Shown: positions 1 through 10,029 of the stretch, in pieces
Layout: each line of letters starts with the position of its first letter
Numbering within the stretch: the stretch's first letter is position 1
NCBI RefSeq assembly: GCF_904849725.1
Contig: NC_058523.1
Location: 201,465,689-201,529,688 of the forward strand
Reading direction: 5' to 3'
From: Hordeum vulgare subsp. vulgare
Taxonomy: Eukaryota > Streptophyta > Magnoliopsida > Poales > Poaceae
DNA length: 64,000 bases
Notes under the pieces: generated by a model
The model's input: the letters and a program-made list of their open reading frames with translations, nothing else
The model's database searches: none
What the model was told of the DNA's origin: nothing
Translations under genes and position numbers: made by a program

Positions 1-562
1 CCATTGTCGGTGTATATCATCACCAACTATCAAGTAAGTTCACAAAAATTATCATTCACTTGTTATTCTTTTTTATTTGCTGTTATATTTTTCGTGCTTC
101 AAAAAATTCAAAAATACAAAAATGGTCGGGTTTTCATCATGGTTTATCATAATCAGTATTAAATGATTGGGATTTTTCAAGCCAGCTCAGGAGAAACAAA
201 TATTCTCGAAGAGCGAGTCTATCACATATTGCTGAGCTGGCATATTACATATGGCTGAGCTGGCCTATCACTTAGAATGCCGGGTCATCTAATTGATCGG
301 CTCGTGGATTTCTTCAACTTGTGCTATGTAGTAAACTAAAACCCTTATGTATTTCTCAAACATATATTTGCCGGGTTGCACAACAACCACTAGTAGGGAT
401 TTTATTTCAAGCACAGAGGCATTATTCCCGGATATTCATACAAAAAATAAAATACCGGGTTAGATCAGATTAATATAGGGTCCTCATAACTTTTGAAGTG
501 CATTGTGATGGGTTATATTATTCTTACACAGTCCAAAGTCATTGCAAGCATACGACCCGACA

Positions 563-841
563 CTTGGGGGCTATATCATATGATGTTTGGTTTTCAAAGC
601 GGAAGTACATATGAGTCCCGAGTGGCCTCAAGAAATCAACCCGACACTTGACCTGCCCATCATAAAGTGAGGATCCGTCCCTTGGGGGCTACACATGTGA
701 AATTCAAGACATCCAGTCCATATCTGGCGACTCATATAACAACTCGACCCTTGGGGGCTATACTAGCTGAAGGTTTATAAGTATGAGACAATTACAAGTG
801 CCAGGCTTCCTCAAGAAACACAACCTGACACTTGGGGGCTA
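563..841 (+). repeat. Four dispersed CTTGGGGGCTA motifs (PPT-like)
   Basis: The 11-mer CTTGGGGGCTA occurs at 563-573, 681-691, 750-760 and 831-841, each after a cgac(a)c- or ccgtc-type context. It resembles the polypurine/LTR junction motif of many Triticeae Gypsy elements. Spacing is irregular (118, 69 and 81 bp), so this is not a simple tandem array. The surrounding 1-1100 is otherwise AT-rich retrotransposon DNA in which I see no gene. Confidence 0.6.
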
Positions 842-1099
842 CACAACCAAGATATTTTTTCTAACCGAAGCGCCAAGTGATAATGAACTCATAAACTCGG
901 AGCATGGGGCGCTACAGGTAATGTGGAATAAAAAAGAGAGAGGAAGAACATCCTCAAGAGAACAATTTTAGAGTGGAGCTAAAGCATTGAAATACCGGCT
1001 CAGCATCACATGGATTTCTTTATTCCCAATAATTTTATAAAAACCACCGGAGTGCAGTTGTTTGACATAGCGCCACCAATAATCATGACCCGTCATTTT

Positions 1100-1740
1100 C
1101 AAGAAACATGGAAACGGCTGACGACAATTGTGGATCTTCAATAATGTCTCCAGCGCACATTCGAGTCAGCTCATCATTTGGTCCGTCAGGTTGCAGAAAT
1201 CATCCACTTGTCGGACAGCTTTTCGGCCTCCCAAGCAGTCTTGATTTTGGAGAAACATTGCCACTTCCATTCGCTTGTCCTCAAGCTTGGTCGCCTAAAA
1301 CGGAAGACTCAAGATATGGGCGATTTAATGGATGTTCTGACGAGGTATGCTAAGACAGACAACACAAAGGTTCTCGTCTCGGACGAGGAAAATGTTGGCA
1401 CGAACAAGAAAGGTGAAGGTGGCAAGAAATATCAGCAAGTTGGAAACCCTGAAGGTAAAAAATAACAACAAGATGCAACCTAAAGGCGGGTCAGAACTTG
1501 TGGCTAATACCAATACTGGGTTCAAGAACCTGCGCGGCTCTGGAGGAGCTTACAATGGGAATAATCCACGCAATTATGAGGAAGCACTCAATGTGCCTTG
1601 CCCAAAGCATCGTGCCCAAGACAAGCCATCTACTCACTCATGTGAGAATTATTATATTATGCAAAAGTTAATGGTGGAGGACATCCGGGCCAGTATGGTC
1701 AAACCAGCTCACAAGGCAGATCGTCTGGTGGGTTAGGATC
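1100..1740 (+). pseudogene. Gag fragment of element B (frameshifted)
   Basis: Two overlapping + frames together give a gag-like protein. The first (about 1178-1465) has the mid-gag segment ending in a lysine-rich stretch. The second (to 1736) has an Asn/Gly-rich linker followed by CPKHRAQDKPSTHSC, the Cys/His motif found near the end of many plant Gypsy gag proteins. The switch of frame near 1460 and the upstream stops show it is broken. In this family gag binds and packages RNA in cytoplasmic virus-like particles. No protease follows, which fits a non-autonomous element. Assignment rests on the motif and on position between leader DNA and a 3' LTR. Confidence 0.6.
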
Positions 1741-2315
1741 AGGTTTCAATGAACAGGGCGGCTCGCAATCGGGTTTTCAGCGCCAAGGGAACACTAGCAA
1801 TGGGCAGCATCCTGTTCAGGGAAATTAGCAGCATAACAACTTGTGTGGGTTTCAAAACAACCATAACTACCTGAATATGGATAATACCACATTTTCATCA
1901 CCAACACTTGCAAACAAGACCAGAAGTGCAAGCAGAGAGACATCAATATGGTCGAGTCGACAACCTCTGGATAGCTCAACTGGTGTGAGCAACCAATTAT
2001 TTGGAGTAGAGGGGATCACCCTCCCTGAGTTGATAACCCACGAGATCCAGCCTTGGTGATGACGTCTTAGTGTTTTCATCAAGACAAAGCATTGGAGGCC
2101 AACACAATGACATATGGGTGTTTTATTTCCAATATTTCATTCCAATGGACATTGACCATCATGATGATTGTGAAGACGGTTCGAAGAAACCAGGATTTTC
2201 GAGGATCCACTTCATTGAAATAAGCCGGCAAAGGAGCAGGCCGCTCCTTTAACTTATTTATTATTCTTATTTCATGAGCTTACCATGAATAAATTCAAGC
2301 TAACCCAGGGGCTAA

Positions 2316-2939
2316 TGTCGGGGATATACCTCATGGTTTGACCCGGCTAAGTAGTATGACCCGGCCAGGAGGATTGACCCGGCATGAGGAGGTATGACCC
2401 GGCCAGGAAGTATGACTCGGCCCATGAGCTGGCGGCTCGTGGGTCACCCCACTTGCCAGATCGACCTAGACGATGAGGACCAAGGCCCAGTTTGCAAGAC
2501 GACATGAGGCGGTTCATGGTAAGTCCTGGAAGGCGGCTCACAAAGAAGGCCCAAGAAAAGGAGGAATTCCTTCCAAGAGAAGCTAGTCCAAGTCCTAATA
2601 GGACTCTATGTAAGCCTACCCCTTCAACCTATAAAAGGAGGGGAAGGGCACCACAAGAGTGACAAGTTAAGTTAGGTGTAGAGAAGATAAATCATTAGAT
2701 AGACAGATTAGAAACCCTTGAGACTAGAGGTAGCGATTCCGCACCCTTGTAATCGAGAGCATCATCTTCATCAATGAAACACAAGCATGACATAGGCTTT
2801 TACCTCCATCGGAGGGGCCGAACCTCGGTAAACTCACATCGCTCGATTCCGTCCAGCCCCTCTCAAGCTGCCACATAGTTGTAATGGTCTCACACCTAAG
2901 TTCTTTCACGAGGACATCTACCGTGAGAAAACCACGACA
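2316..2939 (+). repeat. 3' LTR of Gypsy element B
   Basis: This 624 bp segment starts TGTCGGGGATATACC and ends CCACGACA, so its ends form the inverted repeat TGTCG/CGACA expected of an LTR. It contains a TATA box followed by a typical LTR R/U5-like region with CAATGAAAC and many short direct repeats. The first part has repeated GACCCGGC motifs (2340-2405). The left LTR is outside the window. Confidence 0.85.
2630..2637 (+). promoter_or_regulatory. TATA box of the element B LTR
   Basis: TATAAAAG lies about 315 bp into the LTR, after GC-rich upstream DNA. Transcription would be expected to start about 30 bp downstream, near 2665. In a 3' LTR such a promoter reads out into the flanking DNA. Confidence 0.55.
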
Positions 2940-3537
2940 CGGTATATAATCTATTACATCATCCAAACAAGCAAACTATGCAAGCAAAAATAGAATCTGT
3001 TTAAAACAGAACAGTCTGTAGTGATCAACTCTTAAACCATACTTCTGTAACTCCAAAAAATTAGGAAAACCTAAGGAATTTGTATGCCAATACTATTTAA
3101 ACAATTGAGGTGCAAAAGTTGTTCGAGTAAAGTCAGAGAAATTCTGCAATGGATGTAAATGTTTCTGTTTTTGCACCATATCAATTATACTTATCGTTCA
3201 AATCATACTAAGGGATATACTTGGCACAAACACTAATTTAGACATAAAATCACAAAAAATACAGTAGAAATAATCATGTTAACTCACAATAACATGAAGT
3301 AGAACAAGAAATATACGATAGCTATTGGGTTGCCTCCCAACAAGCGCTATCGTTTTATATCCCTAGCTAGGCATAATGCATAATTTCAAGTGATATGATC
3401 TTTGACATTCAGTCCATAAGTAGCCATCATGACAGATTCATAAGGTGTTTTATTTATCTTTCTAGGGAAATGTTTCATCCACTTCTTGAATGGAATTTGG
3501 AATCTTATGGTTCCGTCTTTCATATTAATTATATCAC

Positions 3538-3978
3538 CTATAGTTCATAAGAATAATCTTCCAAGTATAATTGGATAAGTCGGATTGCATTCAATATCAA
3601 CACAATGAAATATACACGCACATCATTTCTATTAGCAAGAATAAGAGCATCATATATTCTACCCAAAGGTTTCTTAATGGTAGAATCCACAAGATGCATG
3701 TTAAGGGAACAATCTTGTATACCAGTGAGACCAAGCACATCACAAAGAAATTTGATTATAGTGGAAACACTAGCACCAATGTGAGACAAAGAGTTATATT
3801 TATATTCTTTAAGCTCTGTTTCAATAGTAGGTTCCCATTCATCATGCAACTTTCTAGGTATATAAACTTCTAGATCAATTTTCTCACCATAAGCTTTTAT
3901 TATTGGTTCTAGAATATGTTTAGCAAAAGATTTCTTTTGTTCATAGGATTTGGGTGAGCTAATAATGGATTGCAACAA
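3538..3978 (-). pseudogene. Retropepsin-like region of element A
   Basis: A 146-codon minus frame matches the gag-protease junction of Triticeae Gypsy elements. Around residues 45-70 is the segment SLSHIGASVSTIIKFLCDVL, where the active-site D(T/S)GAS is expected. Here Ile-Gly-Ala-Ser follows His, so the catalytic Asp is not clear. It is followed by LVDSTIKKPLGRIYDALI, a typical downstream protease block. The usual GRPFL motif is degraded at the end. The family would cleave its own polyprotein. With the Asp missing and the C-terminus scrambled, this copy is inactive. Confidence 0.65.
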
Positions 3979-4685
3979 GGAAATTCATTCTACTCAAGAA
4001 CAACTCACATAATTAAAGTTGTCATAATCCCAGATACTTGACACATCACTAGTTAATGTTTTGACCTCTCCAAACCCACTTTTTTCATTTTTATCATTAA
4101 GATCATCACCCTTCGAACAAACAGGATGCCTTCTAGATAAAGTTAACTCGTCTACAGTCCCTTTATCATCTATTTTTCACATTAGTAAACAAATATTCAA
4201 TTGGAGAAGTACGAATCATTTTAAGATCTTCATCATGATTACGGTAAAAACTGGGTGGAAGAGCTTTTCCTAAGAATTCTCGTTTAGATCTTAACCTTGC
4301 GGTCATCTCCTTGATACACTAATAGATATTTGGATATATTTAGTGGACTCATTCATATCATGATTTGGTGGAAAATTTTGTTAAGAGTTCCCACATCAAG
4401 AGCAAATGTATCCATGTTCCTAGGCATATCATCAACTTTATGCCACTTTTCTTCTATCATAGTACTAAAAATCTTTTGAGAACTAATAAATTAATTAATG
4501 GTGTTCTAAATATCATCAGTTATCTTATTATTTTTATTAGATGAATTTCCATCGGAATTATCATAAGCGTTGGCATAATTATTACATGAATTACCGGGAT
4601 ACGACCTAGCATTGAAACTATCTCTATAAGCATTATTGTTCAAATTATTTCGAGAGAAAAAGTTCACATAACTAGCATCCTTATT

Positions 4686-5411
4686 TTAGCCAATCAAAGT
4701 AGGTAATGTCATATTGTTGGGATGAACTTGAGCATGTTTACTATCAACCATATTCGTAAGAGCATCCATTTTATCACTAAAAGTAGCAATTTCCTCAACA
4801 AAATTTACCTTCTTACGAGTTGGAGGTCTTTTGGTATGCCATTGGGAATAATTTGTCATGATATTCTCCATATGTTTCGAGGCCTCTCCTGTCACCTTGA
4901 TGAAGGTATCACTTGTAGCAGAATCTAGAAGATTTCTAGACACAAAGTTCAGTCCCGCATAGAATTTTTGTATAATCATCCGTAAGCTTAAACCATGTGT
5001 GGGACAATTTCTAATCATCAATTTCATTCTCTCACACGCCTTTGCACCATGTTCTTGCTCATGTTGTTTAAATTCATAATTTGATTATAAAGAGATATAA
5101 TCTTAGAGTGAGGGAAATACTTGGCAATGAAAGGATCTTTACACTTTTCCCATGTTCCAATAGTATTACGAGGTAATTATGAAAACCAAGCTTTAGCTTT
5201 ATCTGTTAGTGAAAATGAAATAATTTTAGTTTGAAACACCATTATCCATATCTGTTTTATTTTGGATATCACATAATTCAACAAAGGTTTTGAGATGAGA
5301 AGCGGGATTCTCATTAGGACTTCCCAAAAATTGTTCTTTCATAACAAGATTTAGCAATGTAACATTAATATCAAAAAATTCCACCAATAGTGGAATTAGA
5401 GAATTTGCCAT
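4686..5411 (-). pseudogene. Gag pseudogene of element A
   Basis: Gag begins at 5411 on the minus strand with MANSLIPLLVE and continues through VMKEQFLGSPNENP and HLKTFVELCD (5411-5226). After a degraded stretch it resumes at 5027-4686 with RNCPTHGLSLRMIIQKFYAGL and NIMTNYSQWHTKRPP. These are characteristic blocks of the tRNA-Asp-primed Triticeae Gypsy gag. In-frame stops and frame changes between the blocks show loss of function. CACTA-1 is inserted directly at the gag start codon region (5412). Gag would normally form the virus-like particle. Confidence 0.75.
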
Positions 5412-5700
5412 CTACTGCTTCTTTGCCGTTTGCTGGCTGATGGAAAAGACCGTCTTTGCCATCAGCTACCAAAAACTAGACGGCAAAGAGCAAACTGATG
5501 GCCAAGATACTCTTTTCCATGAGTGTACTCTTTGCCGTGTGCCAGCTGACGGCAAAGAGAATACAGGCAGACAGCAAAGAGCATGGGGCGGCCCACCCCG
5601 TACCCCCTCTCCCCATAACGACCTCTCTCTTTGCCGTCCGCCTTATACCTCTTTGCCGTCGGGGGGGGGGGGGCAGACGACAAAGAGGATGGCGCCCTAA
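5412..5700. repeat. CACTA-1 left subterminal repeats
   Basis: Copies of CTTTGCCGTC or its complement GACGGCAAAG occur in both orientations near 5420, 5452, 5478, 5528, 5549, 5630 and 5650. Such arrays are the presumed binding sites of the second CACTA protein and of the transposase. A run of 13 G at 5661-5673 sits among them. Confidence 0.8.
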
Positions 5701-6610
5701 TGGCTGTCGCCCCCACCCCCACACCCCTCTCTCCCCTAATGGTCATCACCCCCACCCCCCACACCCCCTCTCTCCCCTAACGGATCTCTCTCTCACCCCC
5801 GAAACCCCCACCGCCGCCGGAGCTCGCCCTCCCCTCCTCCCCACGCGCGAGCCACTACCAGAGCTCGCCCCTTCTCCACCACCGCGCCCTCCTACTCACC
5901 GGGTCCTCCTCCTCCCCGCGCCCATCCACCACCACCACCCCTCCTCCACCACCGCGCTTTCCTCCTCCGCGGGACCTCCTCCTTCACCACCGCCACTTTA
6001 GCTTGCCCCTTCTCCACCATCGCCCCCTCCTCCACCACCGCCCCTTGTCCACCACCACCCCCTCCTCCTCCCCACGACCCCTCCTTCACCACCGCGCCGC
6101 CCCTCCTCCACCACCACCCCGTCCTCCCCGCGCCCCCTCCTCCTCTATTGCCGTCCTCCCTGCGTCGTCCTAATCGCTCGGCCGTCCCCCTCCCGTGAGT
6201 CCCTATTTTTTTTCTTTTTCATTTAATTTCTTAATTAGGTTAGTTAGGTCAGTAGTTAATTACCTACTATTAATTAGGTTAGTTAGGTTAGTTGCTAGTG
6301 ATAATGCCCATTTAAATTTTGGATGTTGTTCGTGTTAGTTGTTAGTTGGTAGGTTAGTTAATTAGTTGATTTATTGTTAGTTTAGTTAGTTGGTAGATTC
6401 TGTTTAGTTAGTTGGTCGTTTACTTGGTTGGTATATTTAGTTAGTTAATTAGTAGATTTAGTAGGTAGTTTAGTGGTAGATTATGTTTTGTTAATTAGTG
6501 GTAGCTAGATTATTTTTTAGTTACTTGGTGGTAGATTTTGTTTTTGTTATTTTTTTGGTGTTTAGTGCTATATAGGTTTAGCGATAGGTTTAGTGCTAGG
6601 TTAAGTAGAT
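5700..6610 (+). other. CACTA-1 5' leader: C-rich block then T-rich block
   Basis: 5700-6195 is strongly C-rich (ccaccaccgc, ctcctcctcc repeats), then switches at the gtgagtcc near 6195 to a T/G-rich tract full of TTAGTTAGTTGG-like repeats up to 6600. The abrupt switch at a GTGAG looks like a first exon and first intron of the transposon's transcript. The open frames here are low-complexity artefacts, and I see no protein I would defend. Confidence 0.4.
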
Positions 6611-6930
6611 AAGGGAAGAAGACTAAGAAGAAGAAGAGTATGAGGAGGAGGAGGAGGAGGAGAAGAAGAAGAAAAAAAAAGGAGAGAGGAGAATAATAAA
6701 GAAGAGGAAAAAGGAAAAGAAGGAAGAAGAAGAAGAAGAAGAAGAAGAAGAAGAGCAAGAGGAAAAAGGAAGAAGAAGGAAGAAGAAGAAGAAGAAGAAG
6801 AAGAAGAAGAAAAAGAAAAAGAAGAGAAGAAGAAGAAGAATAAGTAGAAGAAGATGAAAAGGAAGGAAGAAGAAGAAGAAGTAAGGGAAGAAGAGGAAAA
6901 AAATAACATGATGAAGAAGAAATGAAACCC
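6610..6930 (+). repeat. GAA/GGA-rich polypurine block
   Basis: About 300 bp of almost uninterrupted purines (gaagaagaag and gaggaggag units). It gives long spurious Phe/Leu/Ser-rich frames on the minus strand. It is a low-complexity microsatellite inside CACTA-1. Confidence 0.9.
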
Positions 6931-7372
6931 TAGCACCACGACACCCGACACGAAAATAGATTTTTTATGGAACCCTAGATGACATATATACAGGTCATAT
7001 ATCTGTGTTAGGTCATATATTTTTCGATTTTATTAATGAACACAAAATATTTTTGTTCATCGGGTGGATTTACATGTGACAGTTGTCTCGTCGCTGTGAG
7101 GTCTGCTATGCGAAAACCTCCCCGTGCGTTCTACGAGCTCCGCCGCTGCATTCATGGGTGAGTACAAATATCATCTCCTCCTCGCCCCTTCATTTGCTGT
7201 GGGTCGGTCTTCGGATGAAACTTGCTAGATATAGGTAATTAAATTAATTTATCAGTATGCGTGACCAGTATGCGTCTCCCGTTCGAAAGGGTTACATTTA
7301 TAATATACATGCATCTGAATATATTCATAACCGTGATTCTTCTGAATTGTCCAACGTTATCCATGGACAACC

Positions 7373-7584
7373 CGAGTATGTGTAGATTGGGTTCGTTTTC
7401 CCATATGCTTTGTTCCGGATCCGATGCATAATTTCATCAGTGCCTGCCTGTTGTACTCCGGATACACATCCTCTCAATTTATTGCGGAGACGTGTATCAA
7501 GAGAACAGCGGGGAGGTGCTGCCGAAATTTTGTGTTGGATCCGGAGCAGAGCATGGGAAAACGAACCCAATCTACACATACTCG
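7373..7584. repeat. Imperfect palindrome of about 212 bp upstream of TNP2
   Basis: The outer 31 bases of each arm (7373-7403 and 7554-7584) are exact reverse complements, beginning cgagtatgtgtagattgggt. Matching continues inward with mismatches through ttccggatcc (7412-7421 against 7536-7545) to a centre near 7478. Both strands therefore give similar small spurious ORFs. It lies about 150 bp before the transposase start. 6950-7372 holds no gene. It may be a remnant insertion or a hairpin in the promoter or leader. Confidence 0.85.
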
Positions 7585-7733
7585 TGTGGTATTAGGAACT
7601 ATCTTTACCTATTAGCGTGTAGGTTGCATGGACGTAATAAAACTGGCGAACTTGATTAACTGATGAATATATATGCTGAATTATATATAAATATATTTCT
7701 TGTGTGTTTAGTAGTTAGGCAAGATGAGTGATC

Positions 7734-10025
7734 GTGCGTGGATGTACACCGGTCACCCTAGTTAAAAACAGATGACGAAAGAATGGTTTCTAAAAACCAA
7801 GGAGTTTGTGAAAGCCTCATTTGCAAATGGCGAGGAAACAAACTGGTGCCCTTGTCCTGGATGCGAAAACTATAAAAAGAGGACATAGGCTGTAATGATT
7901 AAACACCTGCAGAGGATGGGTTTTAAGCCTAGTTATATGGTGTGGACATTTCATGGTGAGTCCATACAACGCACCAGAGCTGAGGTGGTTCGTCGTCGCA
8001 CTGACGAGCATGGTACCGGGATCGAAGACAAGGTGCAAGACTTTGATGATGCTCGGGATTCGGTAGATGAGATGGAGGAATCTGCAAAGGCCTTCTATGA
8101 AATGTTGGAGTCTTCAAAACATCCTCTCCACGAGCACACTGAGCTTTGTCAGTTGGATGCCATTGGACAAGTAATGGCTCTGAAGGCTCAGTTCAACTTG
8201 GGAAGAGAATGCAACGACGCGATGATGACACTATTTGGACGGTTTCTACCCAAAGGCCATGTCATGCCTGCAAACCTGTACCAGTCAGACAAAATACTTC
8301 GTGTACTTAAGATGCCCTATGAGAAGATAGATGCATGTGAGAATGGATGTGCCTTATTTAGGAAGGAGTATGCACACTTGGACTCTTATCCCATTTGCAA
8401 GTCTTGCGGGTATCTTGTGGTAGACAACAGTATGGGTGAGAAGAGGCACACCAAAATTGCAGTTAATGTTCTAGAGTATATGCCAATCATACCAAGGCTT
8501 CAACGTCTTTTCGTGGTCGAAGAGACAACAAGACAAATGACATGGCACAAATTGGGCAAAAGAACCGAACTAGATGCACATGGGAATAAGATGGCGGTAC
8601 ACACATGAGATGGGGAAGCGTGGAAACAATTCGATATATTGCATCAGGATAAGCGGGAGATCCAAGGAATCCTCGAGTCTGCATCGCCACAAATGGTTTT
8701 AATCCCTTCCGCATGACGACAACCCAATACAATTGTTGGCCTATATTTGTCATTCCACTCAACCCCCCCCCCCCCGGGAAGATTATGCAAAGAAAGAACA
8801 TATTTCTGACGTTGATAATTCCAGGGCCCAATTATCCGGGGAACAATATGAATGTGTACATGCAGCCGCTTAAGGATGATTTACAATTTTTTTGGGATAA
8901 TGGGGTCAAGACATACGATGCCGCTAGAAAAGAAAACTTCAAAATGCATGTGTGGTACATGTACTCTATGCATGACTTGTCGGCGTATGCGCTATTCTTT
9001 GTATGGTGTGTGCATGGAAGGTTCCCGTGCCCCCACATGCAAGGCATCTCTTCAGTTTCATTGGTTGCAGGAGGGTCGGAAGTATTCTTGCATTGGCTTG
9101 CATAGACAGTTCCTGGATCCTGACCATCAGTTCACAAAAGACAAGAAGAACTTTACCAAAGGTAAAGTTGTCAAAAACTTGGCACCATCCGCATTGACAG
9201 GCCAACAGATCCTGGATCAGTTAAATGCCCTCGAGCCTGATCCACAAAAAACACGCCTGGACTCACAAGCCATGCTTGTGGGATCTTCCTTACTTCAAAG
9301 ACCTCCTTCTTCCACACAATATCAACATGATGCACACTGAAAAGAATATCAGAGAGGCTATTTTTGGTACATTGTTCGACATAGATGGGAAGACAAAGGA
9401 TAATACTAAGGCTAGAGTCAATCAAGAGACACTATGTCATAGAGCGTTACAAAACATGCGGGAAGGCAAAGGAAAGCAGAAGTGGTCGAAGCCAAAGGCA
9501 TGGTTCAATGCTGGAAGGCCAGCTATCAGGGAAATTATCCTTTGGGTCAAAATGCACTTGATATTCCCCGATGGGTATCAGCGAATCTAAAGAGGGGAGC
9601 GAGTCTTGAAAAATTAAAAACAAATTGGTCTCAAGAGTCATGATTGGCACATATGGCTTGAGCGGGTAATGTCGGTGATGTTACGTGGCTTTATTCCTAA
9701 GGATGAATGGCTAGTACAACAGAGCTGAGCTATTTTTCTATGTTCTTTGTGCGAAAGAATTGTCGCCTGGCGTGGTAAATGACATGGAGGAGTTTGCAAC
9801 GGAATTGTTGTGCAAGTTAGAGAAGATCTTTCCGCTGGGCTTCTTCAATCCGATGTTGCATTTGATTTTACATCTATCGACCGAGGCAAGATTGGGTGGA
9901 CCCATGAAAAATCATTGGTGCCACGCAAGTGAGAGGATGCAGAAGACGCTTCAAGCTAAATGTAAAAATAAGCGTAGAATTGAAGGATCGATGGCTGAGG
10001 CAAACTTAGCTTGTTTACTCAGGAG
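7734..10025 (+). pseudogene. TNP2-type CACTA transposase, decayed
   Basis: The reading begins at 7734 (ATG, MSDRAWMYTGHPS) and shows the N-terminal transposase-associated domain with CPCPGCENYKKRT (about 7850-7887). The long block 7895-8608 follows, with CENGC and CKSCG cysteines. 8713-9105 carries LTLIIPGPNYPG and WYMYSMHDL. 9225-9590 carries the conserved MMHTEKNIREAIFGTLFDI, and 9760-10025 carries FFNPMLHLILHL. TNP2 cuts and joins the CACTA ends and duplicates 3 bp of target. Stops at about 7765 and 7888, frame changes near 8610-8712, 9105 and 9590, and a 13-C run at 8763-8775 show it is dead. The C-terminus breaks off into the repeat array at about 10025. Confidence 0.9.
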
Positions 10026-10029
10026 GTGG

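Larger units (their letters stand above)
1..2939 (+). mobile_element. Gypsy LTR retrotransposon B, 3' part
   Basis: The window opens inside a + strand Gypsy-type element whose 5' end lies off the left edge. Visible parts are a decayed gag zinc-motif region (about 1100-1740), a non-coding tract to 2315, and a complete 3' LTR. The tract just before the LTR (2305-2315) is a weak purine-rich primer. The internal DNA has repeated CTTGGGGGCTA motifs, and no RT or integrase is visible, so this is probably a non-autonomous or internally deleted copy. The 5 bases after the LTR (2940-2944, cggta) would be the target duplication, but the partner copy is outside the window. DNA to the right belongs to element A, into which B probably inserted. 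Confidence 0.75.
2945..5411 (-). mobile_element. Gypsy element A (minus strand), gag-protease block
   Basis: This is the internal domain of a minus-strand Gypsy element, read right to left: gag start at 5411, gag middle, protease-like region at 3978-3538, then non-coding DNA. The stretch 2945-3537 holds no gene. It carries a segment (about 3325-3375, gggttgcctcccaacaagcg) that recurs at 60085-60130. The element continues at 13035 beyond CACTA-1. No reverse transcriptase follows the protease, so this looks like a gag-protease-only, non-autonomous Gypsy. Its 3' LTR is not in the window, apparently displaced by insertion of element B. Confidence 0.75.

Noticed and set aside
1841..2252. Small + and - frames before the element B LTR
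   Set aside because: Degraded retrotransposon interior. Short, overlapping on both strands and without motifs.
5440..6092. Pro/His-rich + frame and Gly-rich minus frames at the left end of CACTA-1
   Set aside because: They are read from subterminal repeats and C-rich tracts. No known family and no conserved motif.
6510..6951. Long minus frames rich in Phe, Leu and Ser
   Set aside because: They are translations of the GAA/GGA purine block. Low complexity, with no domain.
7325..7615. Mirror-image small ORFs on both strands
   Set aside because: Explained by the imperfect palindrome at 7373-7584.
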